A DNA stretch of 64,000 nucleotides from Blastocatellia bacterium. Lineage in GTDB: Bacteria; Acidobacteriota; Blastocatellia; Chloracidobacteriales; JADJPF01. Of the stretch, positions 37,514-45,550 are shown one piece after another (within the stretch, counting starts at the first letter, position 1; each line of letters starts with the position of its first letter). A program made the position numbers and the translations under genes. The notes under the pieces were generated by a model. It was not told the origin of the DNA. It saw only the letters and a program-made list of their open reading frames with translations, and ran no database searches. Where the stretch lies: contig JADJPF010000008.1 of assembly GCA_016713405.1 (NCBI GenBank), positions 184,060-248,059 on the forward strand, in the 5' to 3' direction.

Positions 37514-39469
37514 ATGGCTAAAATCCAAGTTTTACCAGATATTATTGCTAATAAAATTGCTGCTGGCGAAGTTGTAGAACGTCCAGCGTCAGTAGTAAAA
37601 GAACTACTGGAAAATTCTTTAGATGCTGGCTCAACTCAAGTAAAAATAGAGACTCAAGCTGGTGGTAAAACCCTAATTAGAATAATAGACAACGGCGAAG
37701 GAATGTTGCGCGAAGATGCAATGCTAGCATTTGAGCGACATGCTACCAGCAAATTACGTAATATTGATGATTTAGAGCAAATTAAAACTTTAGGTTTTCG
37801 AGGCGAAGCCCTACCATCAATTGCATCTGTAGCAAAAGTTAGCCTCCGTACTAAAACTACAGCAGAACTTGAAGGAACAGAAATAGAGATTGAAGGCGGA
37901 CGGATTTTAGCTGTCAATGATTTAGCTTGGCCAGGTGGAACAGAATTTGAGATTAAAGACCTGTTTTTTAATGTTCCTGCTAGACGAAAATTTCTAAAAA
38001 GCGACACTACAGAAAATTTCCATATCTCTAATTTAATAACAAATTATGCTTTAGCTAACCCTCAAATTAGCTTTAATTTATGGCAAAATGGACGAGAAGT
38101 AATAGCAACATCTAAAGTAGAAACTCTTAGAGAAAGAGCTTATCAACTGTTTGGCTCAGAATTTATAGAAAATTTAATGGAAGTTCAAGAGCGAGGCGAA
38201 ATTTCCCTACATGGTTTTGTCTCTAAACCTCAAGAGCAACGTGCATCGCGTGATTCACAATATTTATTTGTTAATGGGCGGTTTGTTAAAGATAGAGTCC
38301 TAACAAAAGCTATAAGTGATGCTTATAAAAATGTTATCCCACCTGGCAGTTATCCAGTTGTAATGTTGATGATCGATATAGCAAGCGAGGAAGTAGATGT
38401 AAATGTCCATCCAGCAAAAACTGAAGTTCGTTTTCGTCGTCCTTATGTTGTAAGTGAAAGCGTTGCATCGGCTATTCGTGCAGCTTTTTCCCGAACTAAG
38501 CCTTTTGCTAGTTTTCCTATAAAACAACAAAATATTGCTACTAAATTACCTGAAATTAAGACTCCTGAAATTTTACAAAATAAACCTATTACCAAACCTG
38601 TTGAAGCACCTGAAATTGAAATAGCTCCAACAGAATCAACAATTTTTGATTTACCTGATGTAGAGGATCCTTTTGAAACAGCTTCAACTAAAACAGTTAG
38701 CAACCCTCAGTTTGACTTAGATTTCACAAGCGAATCTGAAAAACGACAAGAATTCTCTAAAACTAACAATATTGAAGTCAAAAAAACAGAAATAGCAACT
38801 CCTACATTAAAAGATAACCATAATCTTTTAGAAATACTTGCTTCTCCTGCTTGTAGCTATCAAATTAGTCAAACAGAAGAACTTCCTAGCACTAAAGCTA
38901 TTAAAATCCTAGGACAATTACATAATAGTTATATTGTAGCCATTGATAAAGAAGGTTTGCTACTAATTGATCAGCATGTTGCACATGAAAGAATTTTATT
39001 TGAGATACATTTGTCACGAATTTTAGAGCGTAATTTAGAAGTCCAGGAAATGTTAATACCTGAAACTATGGATCTTAGCCCTGCTCAATATTCTGCCTTT
39101 GAAATGCTAGAAAAGGAGTTTGAAACTAGCGGATTTGATTTAATGCCGCTTTCAGGTCGTACAATTGCAATTAAAGCTGTCCCTGTGCTTTTGTCTTCAT
39201 CCAACGCTCGAAAACTAATCTTAGAATTACTTAGTACTGTAGAAAAAGAACGTCGTAACATATCTTTAGAGTATTTTCAACGTGAAATTGCAGCTAGCAT
39301 TGCCTGTCATGCAGCAATTAAAGTTAATATGCAGTTGACCATAGAAAAAATGCAGTGGCTGATTGACGAGTTAATGAAAACCGATTGTCCAACGAACTGC
39401 CCACATGGACGACCTATAATCTTACGTTTTTCTATGAGAGATATTGAGAAAGGATTTAAGCGAATCTAG
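37514..39469 (+). CDS. mutL: DNA mismatch repair protein MutL
   Basis: 651 residues. The GHKL ATPase N-terminus shows IAAGEVVERPASVVKELLEN, DNGEGM and GFRGEALPSIASV. A variable linker (about 340-450) follows. The C-terminal dimerisation domain has the endonuclease motif DQHVAHERILFE and CPHGRP near the end, so this is an active-nickase MutL as in bacteria without MutH. Mismatch repair partner MutS is not in the window. Gene start matches the conserved MAKIQVLPDIIANKIAAGE. The small hypothetical gene at 39489 begins 19 bp after its stop. Confidence 0.97.
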   Translation: MAKIQVLPDIIANKIAAGEVVERPASVVKELLENSLDAGSTQVKIETQAGGKTLIRIIDNGEGMLREDAMLAFERHATSKLRNIDDLEQIKTLGFRGEALPSIASVAKVSLRTKTTAELEGTEIEIEGGRILAVNDLAWPGGTEFEIKDLFFNVPARRKFLKSDTTENFHISNLITNYALANPQISFNLWQNGREVIATSKVETLRERAYQLFGSEFIENLMEVQERGEISLHGFVSKPQEQRASRDSQYLFVNGRFVKDRVLTKAISDAYKNVIPPGSYPVVMLMIDIASEEVDVNVHPAKTEVRFRRPYVVSESVASAIRAAFSRTKPFASFPIKQQNIATKLPEIKTPEILQNKPITKPVEAPEIEIAPTESTIFDLPDVEDPFETASTKTVSNPQFDLDFTSESEKRQEFSKTNNIEVKKTEIATPTLKDNHNLLEILASPACSYQISQTEELPSTKAIKILGQLHNSYIVAIDKEGLLLIDQHVAHERILFEIHLSRILERNLEVQEMLIPETMDLSPAQYSAFEMLEKEFETSGFDLMPLSGRTIAIKAVPVLLSSSNARKLILELLSTVEKERRNISLEYFQREIAASIACHAAIKVNMQLTIEKMQWLIDELMKTDCPTNCPHGRPIILRFSMRDIEKGFKRI

Positions 39470-39488
39470 CAAGCTTAAGCAAAAAGTT

Positions 39489-40067
39489 ATGAGTAATTCT
39501 GTCAATCAATTACTAGCATCACTACCTACTGCTTCAGCAGAGCAAAAAGCAAAAACTATTAAAGATCTTGAAACTATTGTTCTAAACATTGACGATAAAG
39601 ATCTTACTGAAATAGTTTTAACTGATTTATATCAATTAATGTCTACATGCAAAGATTATTTTGACGATGGCTCTACTTACACATCTATTTCTCAATTAGT
39701 TTCCCACACATTACATAAATTAAAACATTCAGGAGTAAAATTTTTAGTATTGGTGATTGCTGAGTGTGAGCATCAATTTTATATTCCTGAAAAATGTTAT
39801 GACCAAGGGTTTTATATAGGTGATTATGCTTCCGAACTTGTTACCCCTAAAAAGCTTGCAGAACAAAAATTATTTTGGCTATTTCGTGATTTTGCTCAAG
39901 CGGTTGATTTTAGAGCAGTAGAATTACTAGTCGAAGAAATTTCTAAAATAGATGATTTAGACAAACGCATTCATCTTGTTGATATGCTAAAAACTATTAG
40001 AGGTTTTTATAAAAAAGAACATCAACCAGAATTTGATAAGTTAGCAAAAAACCTACTAAATGATTAA
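39489..40067 (+). CDS. Hypothetical helical protein
   Basis: 192 residues from the ATG at 39489 (MSNSVNQLLASLPTASAEQ). The longer frame from 39444 would overlap mutL and is less likely. It is predicted all-helical and soluble, without signal peptide or recognised motif, and HEAT-like in feel (IDDKDLTEIVLTDLYQLMS, IDDLDKRIHLVDMLKTI). It sits 19 bp after mutL and is probably in its operon. No family recognised. Confidence 0.65.
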   Translation: MSNSVNQLLASLPTASAEQKAKTIKDLETIVLNIDDKDLTEIVLTDLYQLMSTCKDYFDDGSTYTSISQLVSHTLHKLKHSGVKFLVLVIAECEHQFYIPEKCYDQGFYIGDYASELVTPKKLAEQKLFWLFRDFAQAVDFRAVELLVEEISKIDDLDKRIHLVDMLKTIRGFYKKEHQPEFDKLAKNLLND

Positions 40068-40107
40068 TAACTAATTCCTAATAAATACTTCCCCTATCTC
40101 AGTCATA

Positions 40108-40187
40108 TGACAATTTCGGCAAATATTCTAAAAACTCTCCTGCCAGTTGTGGCAAACACTTCAATAAATAACTTGCCATATTTGGCA
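40108..40187. promoter_or_regulatory. Three 14-bp palindromic sites at exact 33-bp spacing
   Basis: TGACAATTTCGGCA (40108-40121), TGCCAGTTGTGGCA (40141-40154) and TGCCATATTTGGCA (40174-40187) fit TGYCA-N4-TGRCA (the first with one deviation in each half). Start-to-start distance is 33 bp both times, about three helical turns. They lie 105-185 bp upstream of the -24/-12 promoter at 40292, the position of sigma-54 activator sites. Confidence 0.6.
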
Positions 40188-40291
40188 TAAGCTACTAGTT
40201 AAACTACGTATTAACAATTTTAAACAGTATCCTTGTATCTCCTTATAAAAACAGGCTGTTATAAGCGTCAATCTACATCTTATATATTTCA

Positions 40292-40307
40292 TCGGCATAA
40301 GTTTTGC
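40292..40307 (+). promoter_or_regulatory. Sigma-54 type -24/-12 promoter of the subtilase
   Basis: TCGGCATAAGTTTTGC has GG and GC 10 bp apart and TTGC at -12. The C of GC is 56 nt before the ATG at 40363, the same distance as for the element at 8117. Confidence 0.65.
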
Positions 40308-40362
40308 CATAAAGCCATACAAAAGCAAAACCAAAAATTAATTATTTTAAGGAGATTATTTT

Positions 40363-42099
40363 ATGAATAAAGGTTCTGTTAAATCTATTAAAGCATTTTT
40401 CCTACTAACAATGGTTAGTATATTATTTTTAAGTCTATTTTCTAGTCCAACAACCACAACAAAAGCTTTTAGTAGCAAAATCAGAAAAGCTAAAAACCCT
40501 ATCCAAAACAGCTACATAGTAGTATTAAATGATGAAGTTATAGAAAGAAAAGCTAAATTTAACGCCTCTAACACTTCTACAAATTCCCGCAAATCTATCC
40601 AACTTCTTGAAGACATAGCAGTTGAAGACACTGCAACAGAAATAGCTCAAAAATATTCTGGTGAAATAACTCACACCTACACAAGCACAGTCAAAGGTTT
40701 TTCTCTTAAACTTAGATCAGAACAAGCTGAAATCTTAAGCAATGATCCTAGAGTTAAATATATTGAAGAAGACGGAATGGTTTTTACTTCTGACACACAA
40801 TTTAGCCCTCCTTGGGGTTTAGATCGCATTGATCAGCCCAATTTACCATTAAACAACACTTATACTTATAACAGTTCTGGAACAGGAGTAAATATTTATA
40901 TACTTGATACTGGCATTCGCCCAACCCATAACGACTTTGGCAGTCGTGTCAAAGGTGTTTTTGATACTTCAGGAGGAAATGGAATAGATTGCAATGGTCA
41001 TGGAACTCACGTAGCAGGCACAGCAGCGAGTACAACTTATGGAGTAGCTAAAAACGCCAACATCTATTCAGTACGTGTACTAGGTCTAAACTGTGAAAAA
41101 GGTTCAGGCTCAAGTGCTGATGTAATAGAAGGCATTGATTGGGTGACTCGTAATCATATCAAACCCGCAGTAGCAAATATGAGTTTAGGTGGTAGCACCA
41201 GCCAAGCAACAGATGATGCTGTAAGACGCTCAATTGCAGCAGGTGTAACTTATTGCCTTTCTGCAGGAAATGAAAATGATAATGCAATAAATTATTCTCC
41301 TTCTAGGGTACGTGAAGCTATTACAGTTGGCGCATCAGACCAAAACGATTTTGCTACTGGGTTTTCTAATTTTGGTGATGTTGTAGATATATTTGCTCCA
41401 GGCCTTAATGTTATTTCCACTGCATTTACAGGCGATTTTGCAACAGAAGTTCTTTCTGGTACTTCTATGGCAGCCCCACACGTTGCCGGTGTTGCGGCTC
41501 TTTACCTACAAAATAATCCTACAGCTTCCCCACAGCAAGTTGCACAAGCCCTTATTAGCAGTGCGGTTGCTCGTACATCAAACCCAGGCCCAAACACTAC
41601 AACATTACTTCTTAACATCCCTGCCACAACAGCCACTAGCCAAGAATTAATCCGCAATAGCGGTTTTGAAACAGGTAGTGAACCTTGGGTATTTACTGAC
41701 AATATTGGTGATGTTTATGTTGGAACTCCTCATAGCGGCGAAGCTTACGCCTTACTAGGAATTGAAAATAAAGCTTCTGGCATAATGTACCAAAATCTTT
41801 TAATCCCAAGCAGTGCTTCCGAAGCTGAGTTAAGTTTTTGGGTAAATATCTCTACAAAAGAAAAAACTTCTGCTGAAAAAGACGAATTTATTGTAGCAAT
41901 CTATGACTATGACCTAGAAGAATACGTAGAAGTGCTAGCATTTTATACTAATGCCGATAGTAGCAGTAACTATATAGAAACAACAGCAGACCTTTCAAAA
42001 TATGCTGGCCGTGATATTGCTCTAGTATTTGTGGTTGAAAATGACTCTAAAAATCCAACCAAGTTTCGAGTAGATGATGTTTCCTTAATAGCTAAATAA
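40363..42099 (+). CDS. Secreted subtilisin-like serine protease (S8, proteinase K group)
   Basis: 578 residues. A signal peptide (about 1-36) leads to an I9 inhibitor propeptide (48-145, SYIVVLNDEVIERK to RVKYIEEDG). The S8 catalytic domain has Asp182 (ILDTGIRPTHND), His213 (CNGHGTHVAGTAA) and Ser368 (LSGTSMAAPHVAGVAALYL). It is followed by a C-terminal beta-sandwich (about 425-578, NSGFETGSEPWVF, VDDVSLIA) of carbohydrate-binding type. It is an extracellular protease with complete triad. Strong Shine-Dalgarno AAGGAGAT. Upstream lie the -24/-12 element and three regularly spaced operators, so production is probably switched by a sigma-54 activator. Confidence 0.93.
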   Translation: MNKGSVKSIKAFFLLTMVSILFLSLFSSPTTTTKAFSSKIRKAKNPIQNSYIVVLNDEVIERKAKFNASNTSTNSRKSIQLLEDIAVEDTATEIAQKYSGEITHTYTSTVKGFSLKLRSEQAEILSNDPRVKYIEEDGMVFTSDTQFSPPWGLDRIDQPNLPLNNTYTYNSSGTGVNIYILDTGIRPTHNDFGSRVKGVFDTSGGNGIDCNGHGTHVAGTAASTTYGVAKNANIYSVRVLGLNCEKGSGSSADVIEGIDWVTRNHIKPAVANMSLGGSTSQATDDAVRRSIAAGVTYCLSAGNENDNAINYSPSRVREAITVGASDQNDFATGFSNFGDVVDIFAPGLNVISTAFTGDFATEVLSGTSMAAPHVAGVAALYLQNNPTASPQQVAQALISSAVARTSNPGPNTTTLLLNIPATTATSQELIRNSGFETGSEPWVFTDNIGDVYVGTPHSGEAYALLGIENKASGIMYQNLLIPSSASEAELSFWVNISTKEKTSAEKDEFIVAIYDYDLEEYVEVLAFYTNADSSSNYIETTADLSKYAGRDIALVFVVENDSKNPTKFRVDDVSLIAK

Positions 42100-42122
42100 G
42101 TTGTAGATAAATTAAGTAATTG

Positions 42123-42154
42123 TAGCCTAGTGAGAAGTCACTAGGCTATTTTTA
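42123..42154 (+). terminator. Subtilase terminator
   Basis: A perfect 11-bp stem TAGCCTAGTGA (42123-42133) with its complement (42138-42148), a 4-nt loop and a T5 tract, 23 bp after the stop. Confidence 0.9.
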
Positions 42155-42249
42155 TTTTAACTCTTGAGCAATTAATTGTTGCTCAAAAGTTACTTTTACT
42201 AGCAATAATACCTTGATTATTACTACTTTACTAAGATAATAGTAAAGCC

Positions 42250-43413
42250 ATGAATCTAGTTTTATTTATTTTATTTTGGCTACTATTTTTATTAGTAATA
42301 GCATCTGGAATTTACCATTTACTAAGTCTTTATTGTGGATGGTTATTCTTTCAAAAAACTACTAAGCCTACCTTAGAATTTACTCCACCTATAAGCGTAC
42401 TAAAACCTTTGCGGGGAGGAGATAACCAAACTTACCAATGTTTGGCTAGCTTTTGCCAACAAGATTACTTTCAGTATGAAATTATTTTTGGTGTTTTAGA
42501 TGAAAAAGATCCTGCAATAGAGCTTGTTAAAAAATTACAAATAGAGTTTCCTAACAAAGATATTAAACTAGTAATTAATAGTCGCCGCATTGGAACTAGT
42601 GCTAAAGTCAGCAATTTAGCTAATATATTGTTGGTTGCTACTTATGACACGTTAGTAATTAGTGATAGCGATGTTTATGCTAATCCAGATTACCTAAGAA
42701 CAATAATTTTTCCATTATCAGACGAACGAATTGGTTTGGTAACTTCTTTATATTCAGCAACTCACGCTAATAATTTTTCTGCATTAATGGAAGCAATTGC
42801 ATTGATGGGAGAATTTGCTTTAGGAGTGCTAACGGCCCGTCAGCTTGATGGGGTTAAATTTGCCTTTGGCCCTTCTATAGCTACTAGAAAATCTGTTTTA
42901 ACAGAATTTGGAGGATTTGAAGCTATTGCTAACCGTTTAGGCGATGACTTTTTACTAGGTAATTTAACAGCAAGCCTTGGTTATCAAGTTTATCTTTCAC
43001 CTTACTTAGTCAAAATAAATATTCCTGACTACAAGTTTTGGGATATGTTTTTACACCAACTACGCTGGGCGCGTAGCACTAAATTCCGCCGCCCTTTAGG
43101 TTATATTGGGTTGCTATTCACTTTTTCAACAATGCTTTCAATCTTGTTAATACTAGTTGCTCCATTATCTTTGTTAACTTGGGTTGCAGTAATATTTGCT
43201 CTGCTAGCTAGATTTTTAGCTGCTTGGTATATTGGCATTAGAAAATATCAAGATGACATTTTAAGAAAATACTTCTACTTGTTACCCATTAGAGATATTT
43301 TAAGTTTTATCATCTGGGTAACAAGTTTTCTTAGCAACAAGGTTATTTGGTGCGGAGATACTTATAAATTACAGCATGGAGGCAAGCTTACATTAGTAAA
43401 AAAGGCTCAGTAA
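42250..43413 (+). CDS. hpnI: HpnI-like ceramide-glucosyltransferase family (GT21) enzyme
   Basis: 387 residues, inner-membrane glycosyltransferase. N-terminal membrane anchor (1-33), then ISVLKPLRGGDNQTY, CQQDYFQYEIIFGVLDEKDP and the DxD-like ISDSDVYANPDYLR. Next come GGFEAIANRLGDDFLLG and the LHQLRWARSTKFRRP block (Q/R-x-x-R-W). Three C-terminal transmembrane helices end the protein. This is the pattern of HpnI, which transfers N-acetylglucosamine to bacteriohopanetetrol. The hpnA-like gene in the same window supports hopanoid context, though HpnH/HpnG/HpnK are not seen. Convergent with tyrS, only 3 bp apart. Confidence 0.75.
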   Translation: MNLVLFILFWLLFLLVIASGIYHLLSLYCGWLFFQKTTKPTLEFTPPISVLKPLRGGDNQTYQCLASFCQQDYFQYEIIFGVLDEKDPAIELVKKLQIEFPNKDIKLVINSRRIGTSAKVSNLANILLVATYDTLVISDSDVYANPDYLRTIIFPLSDERIGLVTSLYSATHANNFSALMEAIALMGEFALGVLTARQLDGVKFAFGPSIATRKSVLTEFGGFEAIANRLGDDFLLGNLTASLGYQVYLSPYLVKINIPDYKFWDMFLHQLRWARSTKFRRPLGYIGLLFTFSTMLSILLILVAPLSLLTWVAVIFALLARFLAAWYIGIRKYQDDILRKYFYLLPIRDILSFIIWVTSFLSNKVIWCGDTYKLQHGGKLTLVKKAQ

Positions 43414-43416
43414 ATA

Positions 43417-44703
43417 CTATTCTTTTACCTTAATTAGATAATAATTTCGCTTTCCTCGTCGCACTACTAGATATGCTCCATGCATTAAGCTATTTTCTGA
43501 TAACTGCTCTTTAACATTGGTAATTCGAGTATTATTTAAGTAAATTCCTCCACCTTGAATGCTTTGACGTGCTGCGGCCTTGGATGACTCTATTTTTGCA
43601 TCTACCAAAGCATCTACAAGGAGCCGGCCTGTTGTAAAGTATTCTTTGGGAAGTTCTGTTGATGGGGCTTCTTCAAATACTTCTAATAAAGTTCGTTTGT
43701 CTAAACTAGCTAAATCTCCACCAAATAGAGCTTGTGAAGCAGCTTCGGCGCGTTCAAGTTCCGTTTTGCTATGCACTAACTCTGTTAAAGCACTTGCTAA
43801 AGCCTTTTGTGCCTCACGCTTTTCTGGCTGTTCTGCTAGTTTTGTAGCTAAATCATTAATTTCTTCTTCGGTTAAGAAAGTAAAATAGCGTAAAAATTTA
43901 ATCACGTCACGATCATCAACTTGGATAAAAAATTGATAAAATTTATAAGGACTAGTTCTATTTGGATCTAACCAACATCTTGTCCCACTAGCAGTTTTAC
44001 CGAATTTTTGACCATCAGCATTAGTAATTAAAGGAAATGTAAGTCCGTAAGCACTCTTATGCTCAACTCGTCGGACTAGTTCCATTCCTGCTAGTATATT
44101 ACCCCATTGATCACTTCCTCCTATTTGCAGGCTACAATTATATTTTCTAAATAAATGTAGAAAATCATAGCCTTGAAGCAACATATAGGAAAATTCTGTA
44201 TAAGAAATGCCTTGTTCCATTCTATTACGCACAGAATCTTTAGACATCATTTCATTGATAGTAAAGTGTTTACCAACATCACGTAAAAAATCTAGGAGAT
44301 TAAAGCCGTCTAGCCATTCGGCGTTATCAACAAGTCTAGCTGAATAGTTGCCAGGAGTAAAATCAAGAAAATGTTCTAGTTGTTTACGAATAGCAGCAAC
44401 ATTAGAAGCTAAAATTTCTCGTGAAAGTAAATTTCGTTCGTCGCTTTTGCCGCTAGGGTCGCCAACCAAACCCGTTGCGCCACCAGCAACGGCAATTGGA
44501 CGATGTCCAGCGCGTTGCATTCTAGCTAGTCCTAAAAGCGGAACAAGATTTCCAGCATGCAAAGAATCTCCTGTAGGGTCAAATCCACAATAGCAAGTAA
44601 ATTGCTCTTTATTCATCATTTCGCCTAATTCGCGCTCTGTTGATTGATAGATTAATCCTCGCCAGTTTAGTTCTTTCCAAACGTCCGCTTTAACTGTTGA
44701 CAT
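43417..44703 (-). CDS. tyrS: Tyrosyl-tRNA synthetase
   Basis: 428 residues, class I aminoacyl-tRNA synthetase. The catalytic domain shows YCGFDPTGDSLHAGNLVPL (HIGH-like HAGN), GGATGLVGDPSGKSDER and IGGSDQWGNI, and the KMSKS loop is KFGKTASG. A C-terminal S4 domain (about 355-420) contains KAAARQSIQGGGIYLNN. All parts are intact and the length is normal. Charges tRNA-Tyr. The 5' region to 45000 shows no T-box features. Confidence 0.97.
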   Translation of the reverse strand: MSTVKADVWKELNWRGLIYQSTERELGEMMNKEQFTCYCGFDPTGDSLHAGNLVPLLGLARMQRAGHRPIAVAGGATGLVGDPSGKSDERNLLSREILASNVAAIRKQLEHFLDFTPGNYSARLVDNAEWLDGFNLLDFLRDVGKHFTINEMMSKDSVRNRMEQGISYTEFSYMLLQGYDFLHLFRKYNCSLQIGGSDQWGNILAGMELVRRVEHKSAYGLTFPLITNADGQKFGKTASGTRCWLDPNRTSPYKFYQFFIQVDDRDVIKFLRYFTFLTEEEINDLATKLAEQPEKREAQKALASALTELVHSKTELERAEAASQALFGGDLASLDKRTLLEVFEEAPSTELPKEYFTTGRLLVDALVDAKIESSKAAARQSIQGGGIYLNNTRITNVKEQLSENSLMHGAYLVVRRGKRNYYLIKVKE

Positions 44704-44947
44704 TAAAATTAGCCTCCAAAATTTTCTTTTTATGATTTGTATTTGTTTAACCTGGCAATTCTAAATCGGAAAGTTGTCTTTCACAAGCAAGCTAGCAAAA
44801 CTTCTACACCATATCGTTTAGCTTTCATACTATCTAGGTTGAAAGTTTGGCTGATCTTGTCTTGCCTTTAGCAACCATAAGAAAAATAAGCTGTTACAGC
44901 TAAACAAGTAACAAGAAAAAAAACTTTGTCCAAAATTTAATTTATCT

Positions 44948-44963
44948 TTGGCACGCCAAATGC
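44948..44963 (+). promoter_or_regulatory. Sigma-54 type -24/-12 promoter
   Basis: TTGGCACGCCAAATGC is nearly the textbook -24 box (TTGGCACG), with GC at -12, 37 nt before the ATG at 45001. AAAGGAG precedes the start. The rest of the 297-bp gap shows no gene. Confidence 0.7.
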
Positions 44964-45000
44964 TATTACCAATAACATCCAACCCAAAGGAGTAAGTACA

Positions 45001-45414
45001 ATGAAATCAATTACTAAACACCAATTTGTTACCAGTCTTATAGCTTTATTTATGCTACTAGTTTTATCTACAGACACATTTGCCCAAACTCGACGTAGAC
45101 AAGCCCGTTGCCAACCAAACACAGTTACTAATTATTACAATAATGATGATTATCGAGATCGTGATAGAGATTATAGAAATGACCGAAATAGTCGTGATAA
45201 CCGACGCTATGACAACAGAGATTACCGAGATTATGACTATGATGATAGAGATTATCGGGAAAACCGACCTAGTAGAACAAAACATTTAATTGTTGGGTCT
45301 GCTATCGGGGCAGTAGGCGGTGCGGTAATTGGTGGTAAAAAAGGTGCTTTAATTGGTGCTGGTGCCGGTGCTGGGGTTGGTTATATTATCTATCGTAATA
45401 AAGATAGACGTTAA
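45001..45414 (+). CDS. Exported Arg/Asp/Tyr-rich protein with glycine zipper
   Basis: 137 residues. A signal peptide (about 1-28, ending TDTFAQ) leads to a low-complexity charged middle made of DYR, RD and NDR units (about 45-90). A C-terminal glycine zipper (96-130, GSAIGAVGGAVIGGKKGALI then GAGAGAGVGY) is of the kind found in outer-membrane lipoproteins. The middle is encoded by near-repeats of GATTATCGAGAT. Likely periplasmic or outer-membrane associated. Strong sigma-54 type promoter upstream and hairpin terminator downstream. Function unknown; stress-related exported proteins of this build exist. Confidence 0.75.
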   Translation: MKSITKHQFVTSLIALFMLLVLSTDTFAQTRRRQARCQPNTVTNYYNNDDYRDRDRDYRNDRNSRDNRRYDNRDYRDYDYDDRDYRENRPSRTKHLIVGSAIGAVGGAVIGGKKGALIGAGAGAGVGYIIYRNKDRR

Positions 45415-45508
45415 AGTTTAATGTATTGTTATGTATTTTGTTATGAGTGAGTAAAAATCCTTCTAATTTTTCCGTTATATTTCGCAAATATCCTAAGAGC
45501 ATTTATCT

Positions 45509-45546
45509 AATAGCCAATAGTATAAAAACTATTGGCTATTTTTTTT
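45509..45546 (+). terminator. Terminator between convergent genes
   Basis: A perfect 12-bp stem (45509-45520 with 45529-45540) with 8-nt loop and T8, after the glycine-zipper gene and just before the htpG end. The 45415-45508 stretch is otherwise empty. Confidence 0.85.
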
Positions 45547-45550
45547 ACTT

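Noticed and set aside
44704..45000. T-box leader for tyrS
   Set aside because: No T-box sequence (UGGN core) or terminator/antiterminator pair can be seen on the minus strand.
45064..45285. Overlapping frames rich in Ile/Val/Ser or Ile/Met/Thr opposite and within the DYR-repeat gene
   Set aside because: They arise from the low-complexity repeats of the real gene at 45001, which has promoter, ribosome site, signal peptide and terminator.
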